Assembly (NCBI GenBank): GCA_027946365.1
Contig: JAPEUQ010000002.1
Location: 2,914,001-2,978,000 of the forward strand
Length of the DNA stretch: 64,000 nt
Direction of reading: 5' to 3'
Source of the DNA: Kalmusia sp. IMI 367209
Taxonomy: Eukaryota; Ascomycota; Dothideomycetes; Pleosporales; Didymosphaeriaceae
Shown here: positions 1 through 11,168 of the stretch, piece by piece
How the letters are laid out: the number at the start of each line of letters is the position of its first letter
Position numbering within the stretch: position 1 is the stretch's first letter
Notes under the pieces: generated by a model
What the model was told of the DNA's origin: nothing
The model's database searches: none
Seen by the model: the letters and a program-made list of their open reading frames with translations, nothing else
Made by a program: the position numbers and the translations under genes

Positions 1-1103
1 GCACCGATAGTAGGAGGCGTAGGGAGAAGAGCTGCAGCAGGCGCCATTTCCGCAGCGGCAATAGCAGGAGCAGGGTTGCCAAAGTCTGCGCTTGGTGCGG
101 GAGAGTGATTGAAGTTCAAGGGTGTGCCAGGAGCTGAGGCTTGAGGCTCAATAGCAGCATTGTTGCTGAATGGGTCTTGCGGGGGACTATTTGAGCGCAT
201 CTGAGGGTCGTTGAAAGGATTGACAGGAGCAGGGGCAACACTGGCATTCGCAGCTCCACGTCGCTCCCATGAGCTGCTTGGACGATCCGGCGATGGCGAG
301 CGGTTTCCTGAAGCGGCAGCGCCGGCTCCAGCAGCAGCAACGTCGAGCAGATTGGCACCACTCTTGCGGTTGGGAAATGCAGGATCGAATTGAGTGACGG
401 GTCGGAGGCTGAGACGAGGAGCGGTGGCCTGGGTCCTAATGCTTGGTGTTGGCTCCTTTGCAATCGGTGGTGGAGGCGGCATGCTGTGCATAGCGGCCTT
501 CTCATTGTCCACTTGCTGCTGGGCAGCTCTCTCCTGCTTCTTGCGGTGGGCGACGAATAGGATAGCACCCAGAAGAGCTCCAATACCGATGAGGATTCCC
601 AACGCGAGACCAGCTTTGGCACCTCCCGACATGCCACTGGACGCAGCTTCGGCAGAGGACGTAGCCGAAGGAGCAGTAGACGAAATGGCGGCCGCGAGCG
701 TGCCAACGGCGCTGGAAGCTGTGAAAAGAGGCGTAGCCGAAGTGTCAATCTTCAAAGAGGAATCTACATGGCTGGAGCTTGCGTGCGAAGTCGCCTCGGC
801 GCTGCGACTGCTTGCTTTGGCCGTCGGTGTCGGTGTCGCTTTCGCAGATGTCTCTTCATCGTCTTCTGCGCTCGACGTCCTCGATCGTACGGCCGGCTCT
901 CCGAGTGTCACGGTTTGCTGTACCGGCGCGGCGACGGTCGTCTTCGCTTCCTCCTTGCTCTTGGTGATCCAAACGACGTCTCCGGTGAAGGTGTTTGGCA
1001 TCGTCACTACTACGGTCTCGACCTCCTCTTCCTCCTCTTGCTCCTGGAACCAATTGTGGCGCTGTCGGCGCTCGAGGTGCCGTAGTCCGTGCTGGTGCAC
1101 CAT
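1..1103 (-). CDS. SKG6-type single-pass membrane protein, 3' end outside window
   Basis: The minus-strand frame is open from an ATG at 1101-1103 (context CAACATGG) through the left edge, giving at least 367 residues. It starts with a short His/Arg-rich segment (MVHQHGLRHLERRQ), then a Glu run and a Ser/Thr/Ala-rich region that looks like an exposed stalk. One membrane helix follows, near residues 160-185 (AGLALGILIGIGALL), flanked by HRKKQ, which suggests a cytosolic C-terminal tail. The tail is Pro/Asn-rich and carries an NPF tripeptide and a DPF, motifs that in other proteins bind endocytic adaptors (inference here). There is no N-terminal signal peptide; the helix probably acts as a reverse signal-anchor. 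The layout matches fungal SKG6/Axl2-type helix proteins linked to the cell surface or polarity. The exact function is unknown. Confidence 0.7.
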   Translation of the reverse strand, partial: MVHQHGLRHLERRQRHNWFQEQEEEEEVETVVVTMPNTFTGDVVWITKSKEEAKTTVAAPVQQTVTLGEPAVRSRTSSAEDDEETSAKATPTPTAKASSRSAEATSHASSSHVDSSLKIDTSATPLFTASSAVGTLAAAISSTAPSATSSAEAASSGMSGGAKAGLALGILIGIGALLGAILFVAHRKKQERAAQQQVDNEKAAMHSMPPPPPIAKEPTPSIRTQATAPRLSLRPVTQFDPAFPNRKSGANLLDVAAAGAGAAASGNRSPSPDRPSSSWERRGAANASVAPAPVNPFNDPQMRSNSPPQDPFSNNAAIEPQASAPGTPLNFNHSPAPSADFGNPAPAIAAAEMAPAAALLPTPPTIG

Positions 1104-2551
1104 GTTGACGATATCCGCGACTGCCTCCCGGGGTGGATTAGGGATGAGGTGTTGTCGCGATTCGCAAAGGTGAGCGCAATTAATGTATTACTACGCAGTA
1201 GCCGACGTGGGTGGATATATACGGGCGTGAGTGCAAGAGGTCCAAGGGAGAAGCGGATTGCTGCAAGGAATGTGGCGATTCCAGAACTCGGTGCGGGTCT
1301 CGAGGAATGCAGACGCAAGTACTGTATGTACGGCTCGGGCGCAGACTAGGCACTAAATATAAGGAGTGTGGGCGATTAAGGTAAAAAGAGAGTGTATGCG
1401 AGGGCCGCGCTCGATGAACGAAGGGCGAACGACAGCCGGGTCGCGTGGTGTGGAGGGAGTAAACGGGGAAGGGCGACGAGAGGCGAGAGGAGAGGAGAGA
1501 GGTGGTGGTGCGAGAGCGAACGGGCTGGCGCAGAGGAAAAAGCAGGGCCTGAGAAACACGGCCACGGCGGCAGAAACGAACAGCGGCCAGCGGGCCAAAC
1601 AGCGCACTGGGGGACCTGACCACAAGCGCCGGCGCCAGGCCCGTGCCCACTCGCATCATTTCGCCATTCACCACGCCCCCCAGCAAGTGCCAGGCACCAC
1701 GCCCACGCCATTGGCCGCCGCAGCCAATTTCCCGCCTCTAGATGAGCCTTGCTATTTTAACCCCCGAGCGGCCTCGATGCCCCTGATTGCCCGTGTTTCT
1801 GCTCCACGCGCCGCGCTTTTGGGGGGCCAACGTGCGGAACATAATGACACCAGTTGTGCACCACTGCTCCGTGCGGCGACTGACAGACGGCCACAGGACG
1901 GGTCGGTTGCTGTGAACGGTGGCACACCCAACGCGCGCACGACAGTCCAGCCGCACACGACAACAGCAAAGCATACATCGCGGGCTGAGCTGAATGGCTG
2001 CGTCATGGCAAAAGCCTTCTTAATTCCCGCGCCGCTATCTAACTCGTGGGAAAGCGACAGGCATCGTGTTCGCTCCCGGCCTATGAAGCCCCCCAGCCGC
2101 AACGGGTAGGGGGAGCGACGCTCGCAATTTGGCGGCTCCTTCACGTGTGTGTGTCATCATTTAATCGATAACATGACTGCGTATTGTGGAACGGCGGCTG
2201 AGCAGCCGGCTTATTTTGTGTACTATACGAGCACTGCGAAAGTGAATGAGACTTGTCGTACCATCTCATGCGGAACGAATTTGCTTGTCAAACACCGTCT
2301 TGTTGACGTTACATGCCAGACTCGGCCAATCCCCTGTGCACACCAATCGTAACAAGCAGTCTTGTGAAGCTAAGACGTTTTGTTCGAGAGACGTCTTGAT
2401 GAATCCGACTCTCCGGAATCCATGTTGCTGTACGACAACGTACACGAGTGAGACGAGCATTGTGTTGCCGAGAGAGAACACTGTCGTATCCAGCAAATCT
2501 TTTGCTCGGAGGTCGACCGCATTGTCATCTCGACCATCGTTTGAAAGTTCC
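1104..2551. other. Intergenic, upstream region of the membrane protein gene
   Basis: No supported gene. The stretch lies 5' of the membrane protein gene and 3' of the hydrolase gene. Positions about 1440-1570 are purine-rich on the plus strand, so pyrimidine-rich on the transcribed strand of the membrane protein gene, as is common in fungal promoters or leaders. Open frames here have no domain and overlap each other on several frames. Confidence 0.5.
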
Positions 2552-3712
2552 TCAAGACCCGTTGACACCATTCAACCCATCCAAAAGCCCATGCTCTTTC
2601 AGCAATCCATTGTACCTCTCCTGCTTCGCATCCACCACCTGCCTTGCTCCCTCGACCCCCACTACGGGCAACCTCTTCAAGCCCTTATTCTTCATATCCT
2701 TGGGCACAACCTTTGGATCCAACAGCCCAACCTGCACCAGAACACTCGCCTGATCCCAGTACATGTGCTCACTAGCCAACTTCCCCCCTCTCACAGCCAC
2801 CACACTCACAACTGCAACCTCCACGCGCTTGTTCGTAGGCGGCACCCCCGGGAGTATCCAATCCACCTCGTCCGAATGCGTGAACGACACAACCATCTCA
2901 TCCACCACGCGATCCACGCCCACGGTCCGCGAAACAAGCCGCGTATCAAAGTCGTCGACCAAACTAGGTATGAAGAACTCCCTGTAAAACTCCTCGAGCT
3001 TCTTGCGTCCCACGCCGCCCTCCAGCGTGGGCACAACGGTCACGTGCGGACTATTCTGCGTCACGTGCTGCACCAGCGCCATGCTCCCTCTCTCCGGCAC
3101 CTCGTCCTCGTATTTTGCGCTCCACGCCGCCTGCACCACCGGCTCGATGTCCACATCCTGCTTGAACCCCTTTCGCACGCACGCAAGCATGCGGCTCCAC
3201 GCTAGATTCGCTTCGACCTCTCCGTAGGCCTTGGAATCAGGCTCTGCGAACCCTATCTTGCAGCCCTCGTAGCGGTACAGTCCCCACTCGCACATGTCCG
3301 GGCGCGGACTCGCCTGCGCGCCCACGACGTGTATCTGCACGCTGAGCAAGCTCGGAAACTTGTGCTTCGGGCTGGGCAGCACGCTCGGGTAGAAGGCGAT
3401 GATTGCGCAGCATTCCGGCAGCGGTTTCTGCGCCGTCTTGAGGACCGCGGTGGCGGCGTCGCCGTAGGCTACTATGGCGTATGTTTCGCCGAGGTGGAGG
3501 TCTTTGTGCAGCGTCTTGATGGCGTGGACGTAGTTTGGTTGCGAGTCAGGCGTGTATGGTAGGTATGTGGTGTCGAAGCCTTCTGCTTGCCAGGAGAGGA
3601 GGGTAGACTCGGGCGCGTGTGGCGAGGAGGATGTTATCCATATGCGAGGAGGGCGAGAGTTGAAGGAGAGAAAGCCAACGCCGCCGGATTGGGAGGGCGT
3701 TGTAATAGACAT
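2552..3712 (-). CDS. Dienelactone hydrolase-like / SnoaL-like two-domain protein
   Basis: Single exon, 386 aa, start MSITTPSQ. Residues about 20-225 resemble the alpha/beta-hydrolase fold of dienelactone hydrolases (strand-helix pattern AIVAYGDAAT, then AIIAFYPSVLPSP), and residues about 235-365 resemble the SnoaL/NTF2-like barrel (EFYREFFIPSL, TVGVDRVVDEM, DWILPGVPPTNK). This fused arrangement occurs in filamentous fungi, where function is mostly undefined. The position expected for the DLH nucleophile elbow (G-x-C-x-G) reads AYGDAAT, with no Cys or Ser in the central place, so the hydrolase half may be inactive or use another residue. It could act as a small-molecule binding or metabolising protein; no substrate can be named. 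It is read toward the membrane protein gene in the same direction, with a long gap, so co-transcription is unlikely. Confidence 0.75.
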   Translation of the reverse strand: MSITTPSQSGGVGFLSFNSRPPRIWITSSSPHAPESTLLSWQAEGFDTTYLPYTPDSQPNYVHAIKTLHKDLHLGETYAIVAYGDAATAVLKTAQKPLPECCAIIAFYPSVLPSPKHKFPSLLSVQIHVVGAQASPRPDMCEWGLYRYEGCKIGFAEPDSKAYGEVEANLAWSRMLACVRKGFKQDVDIEPVVQAAWSAKYEDEVPERGSMALVQHVTQNSPHVTVVPTLEGGVGRKKLEEFYREFFIPSLVDDFDTRLVSRTVGVDRVVDEMVVSFTHSDEVDWILPGVPPTNKRVEVAVVSVVAVRGGKLASEHMYWDQASVLVQVGLLDPKVVPKDMKNKGLKRLPVVGVEGARQVVDAKQERYNGLLKEHGLLDGLNGVNGS

Positions 3713-4229
3713 TTTTCAGTACGTGATAATCGCTGCTCGGATATTTCAACACAGAATGGTAAGTCGTGCTCTAAAAGCGGTGGTTTCTTTGTCGCCCTTC
3801 TGGTCTGGCCTCACAGGCAGCGATGTAGATGGAGTCGCAGAATCATGCTTGCTCAGGTCGTCCAAGGACAATGGATTATAGCTCCAGCCACACGGCTCCG
3901 CAATGCTGGTTCGCATTCAAGTTTCGGACGGAAACGCGTGCAGCGTTTACTGTTCTGGTTTCGCGCATCATCTGATGCTCTGTGAGGTGACATCATGGAG
4001 GCTGGTGGTCCAAGTGGGGACCGCTCTTGCTTCGCTCGACGAATCGGCTCAGTCTCCACACCCCGGCTTTCAGCCCACTCAAGCGCCGGCGCTGTGTCAA
4101 AATTCATGAAAGTCCGCCGCTGGCTACACGAGTGGACATCTCGGGAACATTGGAAATGGCATCGATGCTCTTATCGATCGGGTATATATATTAGAAAACT
4201 TTGAAAATCTTTATCAATCAGCGGTTGAC
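3713..4229. other. Intergenic, 5' of hydrolase gene and of tRNA-Thr
   Basis: No gene seen. It holds the promoter of the hydrolase gene on the minus strand and the 5' flank of the tRNA. An AT-rich patch with TATATATATT near 4184-4193 lies about 40 bases before the tRNA, a common setting for Pol III initiation upstream of internal A and B boxes. Confidence 0.4.
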
Positions 4230-4314
4230 GCCCGCTTGGCTCAGTGGTAGAGCGTATCACTAGTAGCTGCAATAAGCCATGATAAGGTCATCAGTTCGAT
4301 TCTGATAGTGGGCA
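4230..4314 (+). tRNA. tRNA-Thr(AGT) with a 13-nt intron
   Basis: A full cloverleaf is visible. The acceptor stem GCCCGCT pairs with AGTGGGC (one G-T pair), with A as discriminator base. The D arm reads GCTC-AGTGGTA-GAGC, and the T arm is ATCAG-TTCGATT-CTGAT, which contains the B box. The anticodon stem TATCA/TGATA encloses a 20-nt loop. Placing T33 and A34-G35-T36 gives anticodon AGT (Thr, read as IGT after editing). The remaining 13 nt after position 37 form a canonical nuclear tRNA intron. A T-run terminator follows at about 4331-4335. Confidence in the amino acid rests on the standard intron position. Confidence 0.93.
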
Positions 4315-4676
4315 GGCGTTCGTTGAATGATTTTTGTTGCTTTTTGGGTGTCTTGCCGATAGGTATTGAGTAGAATAAATAAGGATGTGTTGCATCCGCT
4401 CGAGAATGATGAGTGTGCAAGCGACATCTTTTTGTTTCGCTATATGTGCCGCTAGTTCCAGCGGAAGGGACACATCCTACATACAAACAACAGCGTGATA
4501 GAAAGAAATCTTACAGATCACATCTGTATATATTTTTGAACCCTTGGATATTTCCTTAGTACCCATCCTACGAGGGCGCATGCATTGAGTGTATGTATGT
4601 ACTACGTAAAGACCGTCCGTCCTTATACCCCACCAACCAACAACCAGCCCAAGATAATCTTCCTCGTTGCCTCGAT
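4315..4676. other. Intergenic, 3' flank of tRNA and of the BTB gene
   Basis: Contains the Pol III T-tract terminator just after the tRNA and the 3' untranslated region of the BTB-protein gene. No other feature seen. Confidence 0.4.
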
Positions 4677-6026
4677 TCAGCGACACCACCGATAAGTTGA
4701 TTTAACAGCTTCCGCAGGACTCGTCGCGCCCACCTCGGCAGCAGCACCACGTCCCTTCTTCTTTTTCTTCTTCTTATCTTTTTTCGAGACTGGAGCAGCC
4801 CCATCTACGGCCTCAGGAGCCGGAGATACATCCTCCTTTTCTTTCTCGACTGGAGGCGTTGATACGGTATCCTCAGCCTGGATGACGGAGTCATTTCGCG
4901 CATGGGCAGCTTGCTTCGACGTGCCGTTCGCTATCACGACGTCTCCAGCGTTCCATCCCATGGTCTGATATGTTTTGCTGTTCTTGAAGTCTAACTCGTC
5001 AGTGACCGACTCAGGCGGCCGAGGAGACAGCGGCGAGGCAGGTCTATGTAGCGGCGATGCCGGTACAGTGGGTTCGATATCGTCCAGCTGGACGCTATCT
5101 TCCTTTACACCATTGCTCACGGCAGCAGCCTCTTTTTCCTGCTTGGTGGTGGCGTTTTGCTGTTGAGACTTGGGAGGCGGTTCCGAAAACGCAGAGTCAT
5201 GCTCAGAGTCCGAGGTAGACCTCGACATGGACGGGTCACCTTTCGCCACGGGCATGGTGCTTTGCGCGCCAGAACCGGTAGAGAATGTATTGACGATGGC
5301 TTTCATGACGACCTGGCGGAACTTGCGGTCGCCCTCGATCTGGTCGACGAATCCGGGCTTCATGAACAGACCTGGATCTTCGGCCACGGCGCCCTTGATG
5401 GCACCCTCGATGTAGGACGGAAACCAGGTCTCGTCTTCCGGCAGGATGGGGAACGCATGTTCCCTGGCGACACCTAGGACATCGAAGATCGTCAGGTCCT
5501 GGCCGACGGCAGTAATCTTTTCTTGGGCTAGCTCGGCGAGGCCGGAGAGTTTGTATCGGATTGCGGCGCAGTATACGCAGGTGCTTAGCTTGTACGCTGC
5601 TACAGCGCCTTTCTCAGCTGTGTTGTTCGATTCGAGGGTTTGGTAGCGGCCGGTATAAAGGAAGTGGACAAGAGTATGCGCAGTGACCTCATCAAGGTCA
5701 GGGAGAGATAAATCGTTGATCGCTTTGTCGCCCCAAAGCTTCAATGAAGGAGAAACCTTTGCGGCTAACTCAGGACTTTGCGATAGGATGGAGCGGTGGA
5801 CGTGGTAGCGAGTTTTGGTAGGACCGACGTCGAGAGATATTATCTCTGTATCTTTGTAGGGACTGAATGGAGTCAGGACGACGTTTAAAGTTTACACTAG
5901 CTGGGATGCATACGATTTGTTATGGGCGCTGACGGGCAAGTCACCTGCTCCGACGTCCAGAGCTTCGCCTAACCCTTCGGACCCGCGAACAGCAAAGAGA
6001 GTAGAATCACCGCTCACAGACATCAT
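4677..6026 (-). CDS. BTB/POZ-domain protein with Lys-rich C-terminus
   Basis: Two exons: 5914-6026 and 4677-5862. The 51-nt intron (5863-5913) has donor GTATGC, branch CTGAC and acceptor ATTCAG. Without splicing the frame meets a TAA, so the intron is needed; the product is about 432 aa. There are two tandem ATGs (6024-6026 and 6021-6023). Residues about 38-125 form a BTB fold: KDTEIISLDVG, then YHVHRSILSQSPELA, then DEVTAHTLVHFLYTGRYQ, which is the usual BTB signature of fungal KLHL-unlike proteins. The C-terminal half is low-complexity, rich in Ser, Pro and acidic residues, and ends with a KKDKKKKKKKGRG stretch that may be a nuclear or RNA-binding signal (inference). Partner and role are unknown; Cul3 adaptor work is possible but not shown. 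Confidence 0.82.
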
Positions 6027-6936
6027 GTCTTTGTGTCGTACGATTGAAAGAATGACCAAGAGAAGGCACAAACGTCCCTATGCGATTTTCACCACGTCGC
6101 TTCCAACCCCGCATTTATACCACCCCGCAGAATGAGGCTCAAAGTCACTGCGTTGTCAATTTGAACATACATAGTATCATGCATGCCGTATGAGCTGGCG
6201 GTGGTGCAAGAACTTCAGCCTTGTGAAGTCGCGGTTGTGGTTCGTCAGCCTTGTGTCCTTCACTGCAAGCCTCCCTCATCTATCAGACGCCATTGGCCAA
6301 TCACATGGGAATGGTCGTCTGACCGGTCAGTCTTGGGCGGAGAGGCCATCGCATTGGATGATGAAGACGGGCGAGCCCAAAGTTTCTCCTTGGCTCAAGT
6401 GATGAAGCGGGCCCCCCTTGATACGATGCATGCTGACTGATTGTACACCGAAGGTACGAGAGAGTATCTCACATAAAAGAATGTAAAACTCAGGCTCGCA
6501 ATTTCATCATTTTAACTGTCGAATATAAGGATATCTTCGGGATTTCAATCCGACTATTATTATTATCATCATCAAACACTGTACCCCAAGATGGTTCCGG
6601 TATCAAACCTCGGAATCATCCGTGTCGCTGGTGTAGATAGGCGCACGAATGAGAAGTCTAGTAGTCTCAACAGTGGTTTTTTCTGAAAGGGAATCCCAGC
6701 ATAATCCCGGCCTGAATCTTCGTCTCACGGAATGGACCGGTTGCGCCGATTCGCCGATTCTAGTCGCTAAAGAGTTGGTAAATCTCGAGAAACCACGGAC
6801 TATAGAGACATATTGAAGATGACATCAGCTCCTGGGACCTGTGGTGAAGCACATCTATGCTGTTCGAGTGCTCATCCTGAGATTTCGCTTGGATTTGAGT
6901 GTTCATGTCATTCGTGAAGCAAAGTCACCCTAGGAC
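6027..6936. other. Intergenic, promoter side of the BTB gene
   Basis: About 0.9 kb between the BTB gene start and the end of the PCI-protein gene. No domain-bearing frame, no repeat. Short AT-rich simple sequence (ATTATTATTATCATCATC) near 6556-6573. Confidence 0.4.
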
Positions 6937-8800
6937 CTATGATCCCGCTGGACGTGCATGCGTAAGCCTGACCACCCTTCCTCGCCCACCTTGATTTTGC
7001 TCCTTAACCCAGCCCAGCACCTCAGCTTTGCCAGCCTCCTCTTGATTCCTCTTCGCAATCACCTGCCAAACATTTGGGAAGCCAGCCTTCACGGCGCTTC
7101 CCGCTTTTCTTGCGCCCATAATGGCAAGCTTCTTCTGCTTGTAGCTTATATAGCCGGAGACAAATCCTTGCACAATTAACGAGCCACATAAGCATTCTAT
7201 CTCCTCCATGTCGGGCGTGTGAACGTAAGGTTCGAGGTTCAGCCCATCGAAGTCGGGATCGACGTATTTTGGTGTGTTTGTAAAATCGTGTATGGCGAAT
7301 GCGATATGCCTGCGACCCGGGCCGCTATCGGCTTGTGCCATAGACCGCGACATGAGCGCTCGTCTTTCGAGGTACGCCGCAGCTAAAACGACTGCATTGA
7401 GATCCAGCGTTGGAGCTGCTCTTCCCGCCGGACCCGGTTGCTGTCCAACGAGAAGGAATACTTTACGGAACAAGGTTCTCCACACTAATATCTCGCAATA
7501 GTTACCTATTTGATAGAACACTCGCCATCGACATAGCTTAGCCGCGTATTCGTAAGATAGGTCAAGATTCGTTATTCGCCGGAAAGTTTCCAAATCGCCT
7601 TTCCGAATGGCTTCTGCTATCGGACGAAATATTCGATAGAAGTCGTACGCTTCAGGGCGTGAGTAGACCTTTTCGGTCGGGAGACGGCCGAGGATCAGAT
7701 TCGCTGTCAAAAGATAAACGAGTATTAACCGGCGTTGCTTCATACAGCTCTCATGTGAGGGAGACTCGTCGTAAGCTTTTTGTAAGATGGATTGAGCATG
7801 GTAGAACTCATTGTTGATGAAGTGATAGCGGCCGAGGTAGTACAAATAAGTGACGCGATCCCGAGCAGGGTAAAAGTGTAATGGCGGCGATGCAGAGTCG
7901 ATGTTCTTAAATATCATTGAACAGTTGTCCAGCTTGTTCGACTGAAACAAGATCTTGAGACATACGTTGGCCATTTCGTATACTGCCACCTTCTTACCAT
8001 CGGGCTTGCCATTTTTTATTCCACCAGGTGCGATATTCTTGTCGTTTAAGCAAGTAATAAAAGCCTGACGAATGATGTTGGTTGCCTTCTCTGCCAAAGA
8101 CTCGCCTCGCTCGCCATTGGTAGCAGAGGCGGTGGCCAGGTGGTGAGCGAGTTCGGGTTGTCTGTCGAGGCCAACAGCTACACGTGCGAAGATCTTGGCG
8201 TAGCCGATGAGGGTATCCAAGACGATAATGCCTTTTGTTGGATGCTGTAGGGCCGTATTGATCCTCGACTGCAGGTCGCTCATTGCTTCGTATGCCTTCA
8301 GCAATTGAGAAGTGTCTACATCGCGGATAAAGGTGAGCCACCCGGCGAGGAAGTTGGCCATAGCATTCCAGCTCTGGACCGGTCTGTGAGGTTATTGAAC
8401 TTCATCAGCGTATGTGCTTGCAGAGGCGCGAAAGCGTCGGTGCGATCATCGTATACGGGCTCATTGTGAGCGCAAACAGGGCGTCCTAGAAGTGTCGCGA
8501 TCCGAGTTGTAATCGAGGACAGACAGACAAAGCCTAGTACAGAGGAAAGCCTACATACCTTCCCTCCGCATCTTCACTCTCGCCCGTTTCGGTAACAGCG
8601 GCGCGAACCACCTCTTCTAGTCTGCCCTCGGAACCGGCATCTGTCGCGGGGTATTGATTGCGCAGCTCCGCAATGAGCTGCTCGTAGATGGGCGAAAACG
8701 GTGGCTCGAGAACCAGGATCGACTGGAGCTGGCGTGAGTCGCGGTTGCGGATGGCGTTATTGACTTCGTTGCAGAATTGGGCTGCCAGTCGGTGCGACAT
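6937..8800 (-). CDS. csn12: PCI-domain protein of the Csn12/Thp1 (PCID2) family
   Basis: Two exons, 8559-8800 and 6937-8383, separated by a 175-nt intron (donor GTATGT, acceptor CACAG); product 562 aa. I chose the ATG at 8798-8800 (MSHRLAAQFCNEVNNAI), since the family begins close to this helix; the frame is open further up but has no ATG. After splicing the protein reads through the conserved WNAMANFLAGWL segment. A helical-repeat part then follows (YYLGRYHFINNEFYHAQ; LIPVYLLTANLILGRLP-like), with a C-terminal winged-helix PCI end that keeps the family pattern ECLCGSLIVQGFVSGYIS and LAIMGARKAGSAV. Family members work in TREX-2 mRNA export (Thp1/PCID2) or associate with the COP9 signalosome (Csn12); from sequence I cannot say which. 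It is divergent with the FMO gene, 288 bp apart. Confidence 0.85.
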
Positions 8801-9088
8801 GTCGTGTTGAGGGCTGAGAATGTCGTCGCATATGTTTTTGACGTCGATAGTGTACAAGAAACGCGCCAGGACACCCGCATTAGCGCAAAGCTTGACTTCA
8901 TTGGCGCAACGCGATCGACGGGGGCCAATGCACTCATACCTTCACATGCAAAACGTGCGCATTACATCACTGCGGGTCCAATTCAAAACACATGAAATAC
9001 ACCTCATCCGCTGCTTTCCCATGTGCCTCGGACAGGATACTATATATCCTCGCAATTGAGTGTTGATACCACTTCATCACTCACCACA
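8801..9088. promoter_or_regulatory. Shared divergent promoter with TATA-like box
   Basis: A 288-bp gap between the PCI-protein start (minus) and the monooxygenase start (plus) must serve both genes. ACTATATATCC at about 9039-9049, roughly 40-50 bases before the monooxygenase ATG, is a plausible TATA element. It is close to the start codon, so the leader would be short. Confidence 0.4.
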
Positions 9089-10739
9089 ATGGGAGTCCAA
9101 AGTGTCCTCCAGTATCTTATTCAGAGCCCAATATTATTTATCTACCAAGTGTTCCAATGGCTTCTTGACCGAATACTTTCACCAACTCCACCGCCGCCGC
9201 ACGCAGAACTCCAGCGTCCAAAGATTGCCATCATTGGTGCCGGCCTCACCGGTGTGTCAGCAGCATCACACTGCGTAGGCCATGGCTTCGACTGCCGTAT
9301 CTTCGAGGCGGGTCCCAAGGAGAATTTAGGAGGTATCTGGAGTGTAAGGCCTCATCATCCCAATTCGTTTCGAATCACTAATCTTCGTGAAGCGAGTAAA
9401 TAACACCTCAGGTCTCCAGATCCATAGCATAATGTACCGCTTCCACCCCTCCGTAAAGTGGAAGAAAGGCTACCCCGACCGCAAACAAATCGTCTCGCAA
9501 ATAACCGACCTCTGGAATCGTTACGGTCTCGAAGATAAGACTACATTCAACACCCGCATTGAGAAGGTCTACAAAGATCCTCACGGCCGATGGATCCTGA
9601 ACGACCCATCTCTCGGCCGTTTCGACGGCATCATAGCCGCAGTCGGAACATGCGGCGATGCAAAGATGCCCACGCTCCCCGGACAAGAACACTTCAAAGG
9701 CGAAATCTACCACTCCTCAGAGCTCGACGGCAAGACTGCAAAGGGCAAAACGGTAGCCATCATCGGCGGCGGCGCCTCCGCAGTCGAAGCCCTCGAATTC
9801 GTCGCAAACTCCGAGGCCGAACACGCATACGTCCTCGCCCGCTCCGAGAAGTGGATCATCCCCCGGAACCCAGTCGTCGACGGCCTTCTGGCCATGAACA
9901 TCCTCGGCTCGGAAACAATCTTCTCCTGGATACCGGAGAATATATTACGCTTGTTCTTCTACCGCGACCTCTCCGACATCGCGCCACCGAAGAACTCAGG
10001 CAAAGGCCTCTTCACCGAGACGCCCATGGTGAACGACGACGTCCTCGACCTCGTGCGCTCGGGCAAAGCCTCCTGGCTCCGCGGCGACATCCTCGGATAC
10101 GACGAGTCAGGAAAAGGCATCCGGTTCAACAAGCGCTCGAAAGGCGTGCCCAAGAACGGACCGGGCTCGGAGCGCCTCGTCGAGGCAGACATCATCATCA
10201 TGGCAACAGGCTACAAGCGCCCGAGCCTAAAGTTCCTCCCCGAAGAAGTCTTCCAGGAGCCGTACGACCCGCCGAATTGGTACTTGCAGGTCTTCCCGCC
10301 CGAGCACCCGGACATCTGCTGCAACAACTGCACTTATGTGAATGCCATTGGCACCGTGGGAAATTACCATATCGGCATCTACACGCGCTTCTTGCTCATG
10401 TATCTCGTGGATCCTTTGGCAAGGCCGCGCACTTGGTGGATGAAGCGTTGGATTGACATGACGCGCTTCATCAAGGCGAAGGCGCCGGGTGGCGCTTTTG
10501 ACTTCTTTACTTACTCAGAGCTGATCTACTGGTTCGTATTTACCATTGCTATCAATCCTTTCCGCTGGAAGTGGGCGGCATTCGTGCTCTTCGGCATCGG
10601 CGCAGATCTGCCGCTGAAGATCGTTGAAGGTGAGGATAAAGTCAGGAACGGTATTGGCATGAGGAATATATGGAACGATGCTACTAGTGGAGAGTCAACA
10701 TGGATTGGCAGCCAGAAGAATCGCGAAAGGGTGGACTGA
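9089..10739 (+). CDS. Flavin-containing monooxygenase, membrane-associated
   Basis: Exons 9089-9343 and 9393-10739; the 49-nt intron has donor GTAAGG, branch CACTAATC and acceptor GAAG. Product 533 aa; the start context CACAATGG is good. Residues about 5-30 are hydrophobic, suggesting a membrane anchor. FAD is bound by IIGAGLTGVS (residues about 49-58). The FMO fingerprint appears as FKGEIYHSSELDG, the NADPH site as AIIGGGASAVE, and the late ATG motif as IMATGYKRP. Members oxygenate N, S or, in Baeyer-Villiger types, carbonyl groups using NADPH and O2. A second hydrophobic stretch near the C-terminus (WAAFVLFGIGADLPL) may also touch the membrane. The substrate is unknown; neighbours give no pathway hint. 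Coding GC is higher than in the flanks. Confidence 0.9.
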
Positions 10740-11168
10740 TTTTCGTCACTAGCATAGTGAGATCTCGAAGGTGGATTGAATATGCCAGGAAGGTGACTGC
10801 AAAAATCATGATCATAGAGCCATCGTAGTTATCTTTCGCCAATACATGAGATGCGCAGAAGCTACTGCGCGCAACGCCACAATATCATGATCTCCAAATC
10901 CTCCTAGATCTGCTCTGGTTCAAATACGACTTGATGTCTGCCACCAGCACGCAATATCCTCCCAACTTCCATAAAACTTGCTGATTTCAGATAGCGCATG
11001 AAACCAAATCAAAATCTCTTTCTTCCCAGTAGTGGCCTATCCAACCATTATCAAGCTTCCGGGGTCAACACCTTAGTAGAACATGCCGTTGATTTCCTCA
11101 AATCGTAGAGCCAAATACCATTCCAGCGCACCAAAGCACCAGGTTAGGATCAATTCGTCCACCGGCTC
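10740..11168. other. Convergent 3' intergenic region
   Basis: Between the 3' ends of the monooxygenase and the second BTB gene. No gene or repeat seen; presumably two 3' UTRs and polyadenylation sites. Confidence 0.4.

Noticed and set aside
1366..2109. 247-codon plus-strand frame upstream of the first gene
   Set aside because: Low-complexity Arg/Ala/Thr-rich product from purine-rich promoter DNA; several other frames are open over the same stretch.
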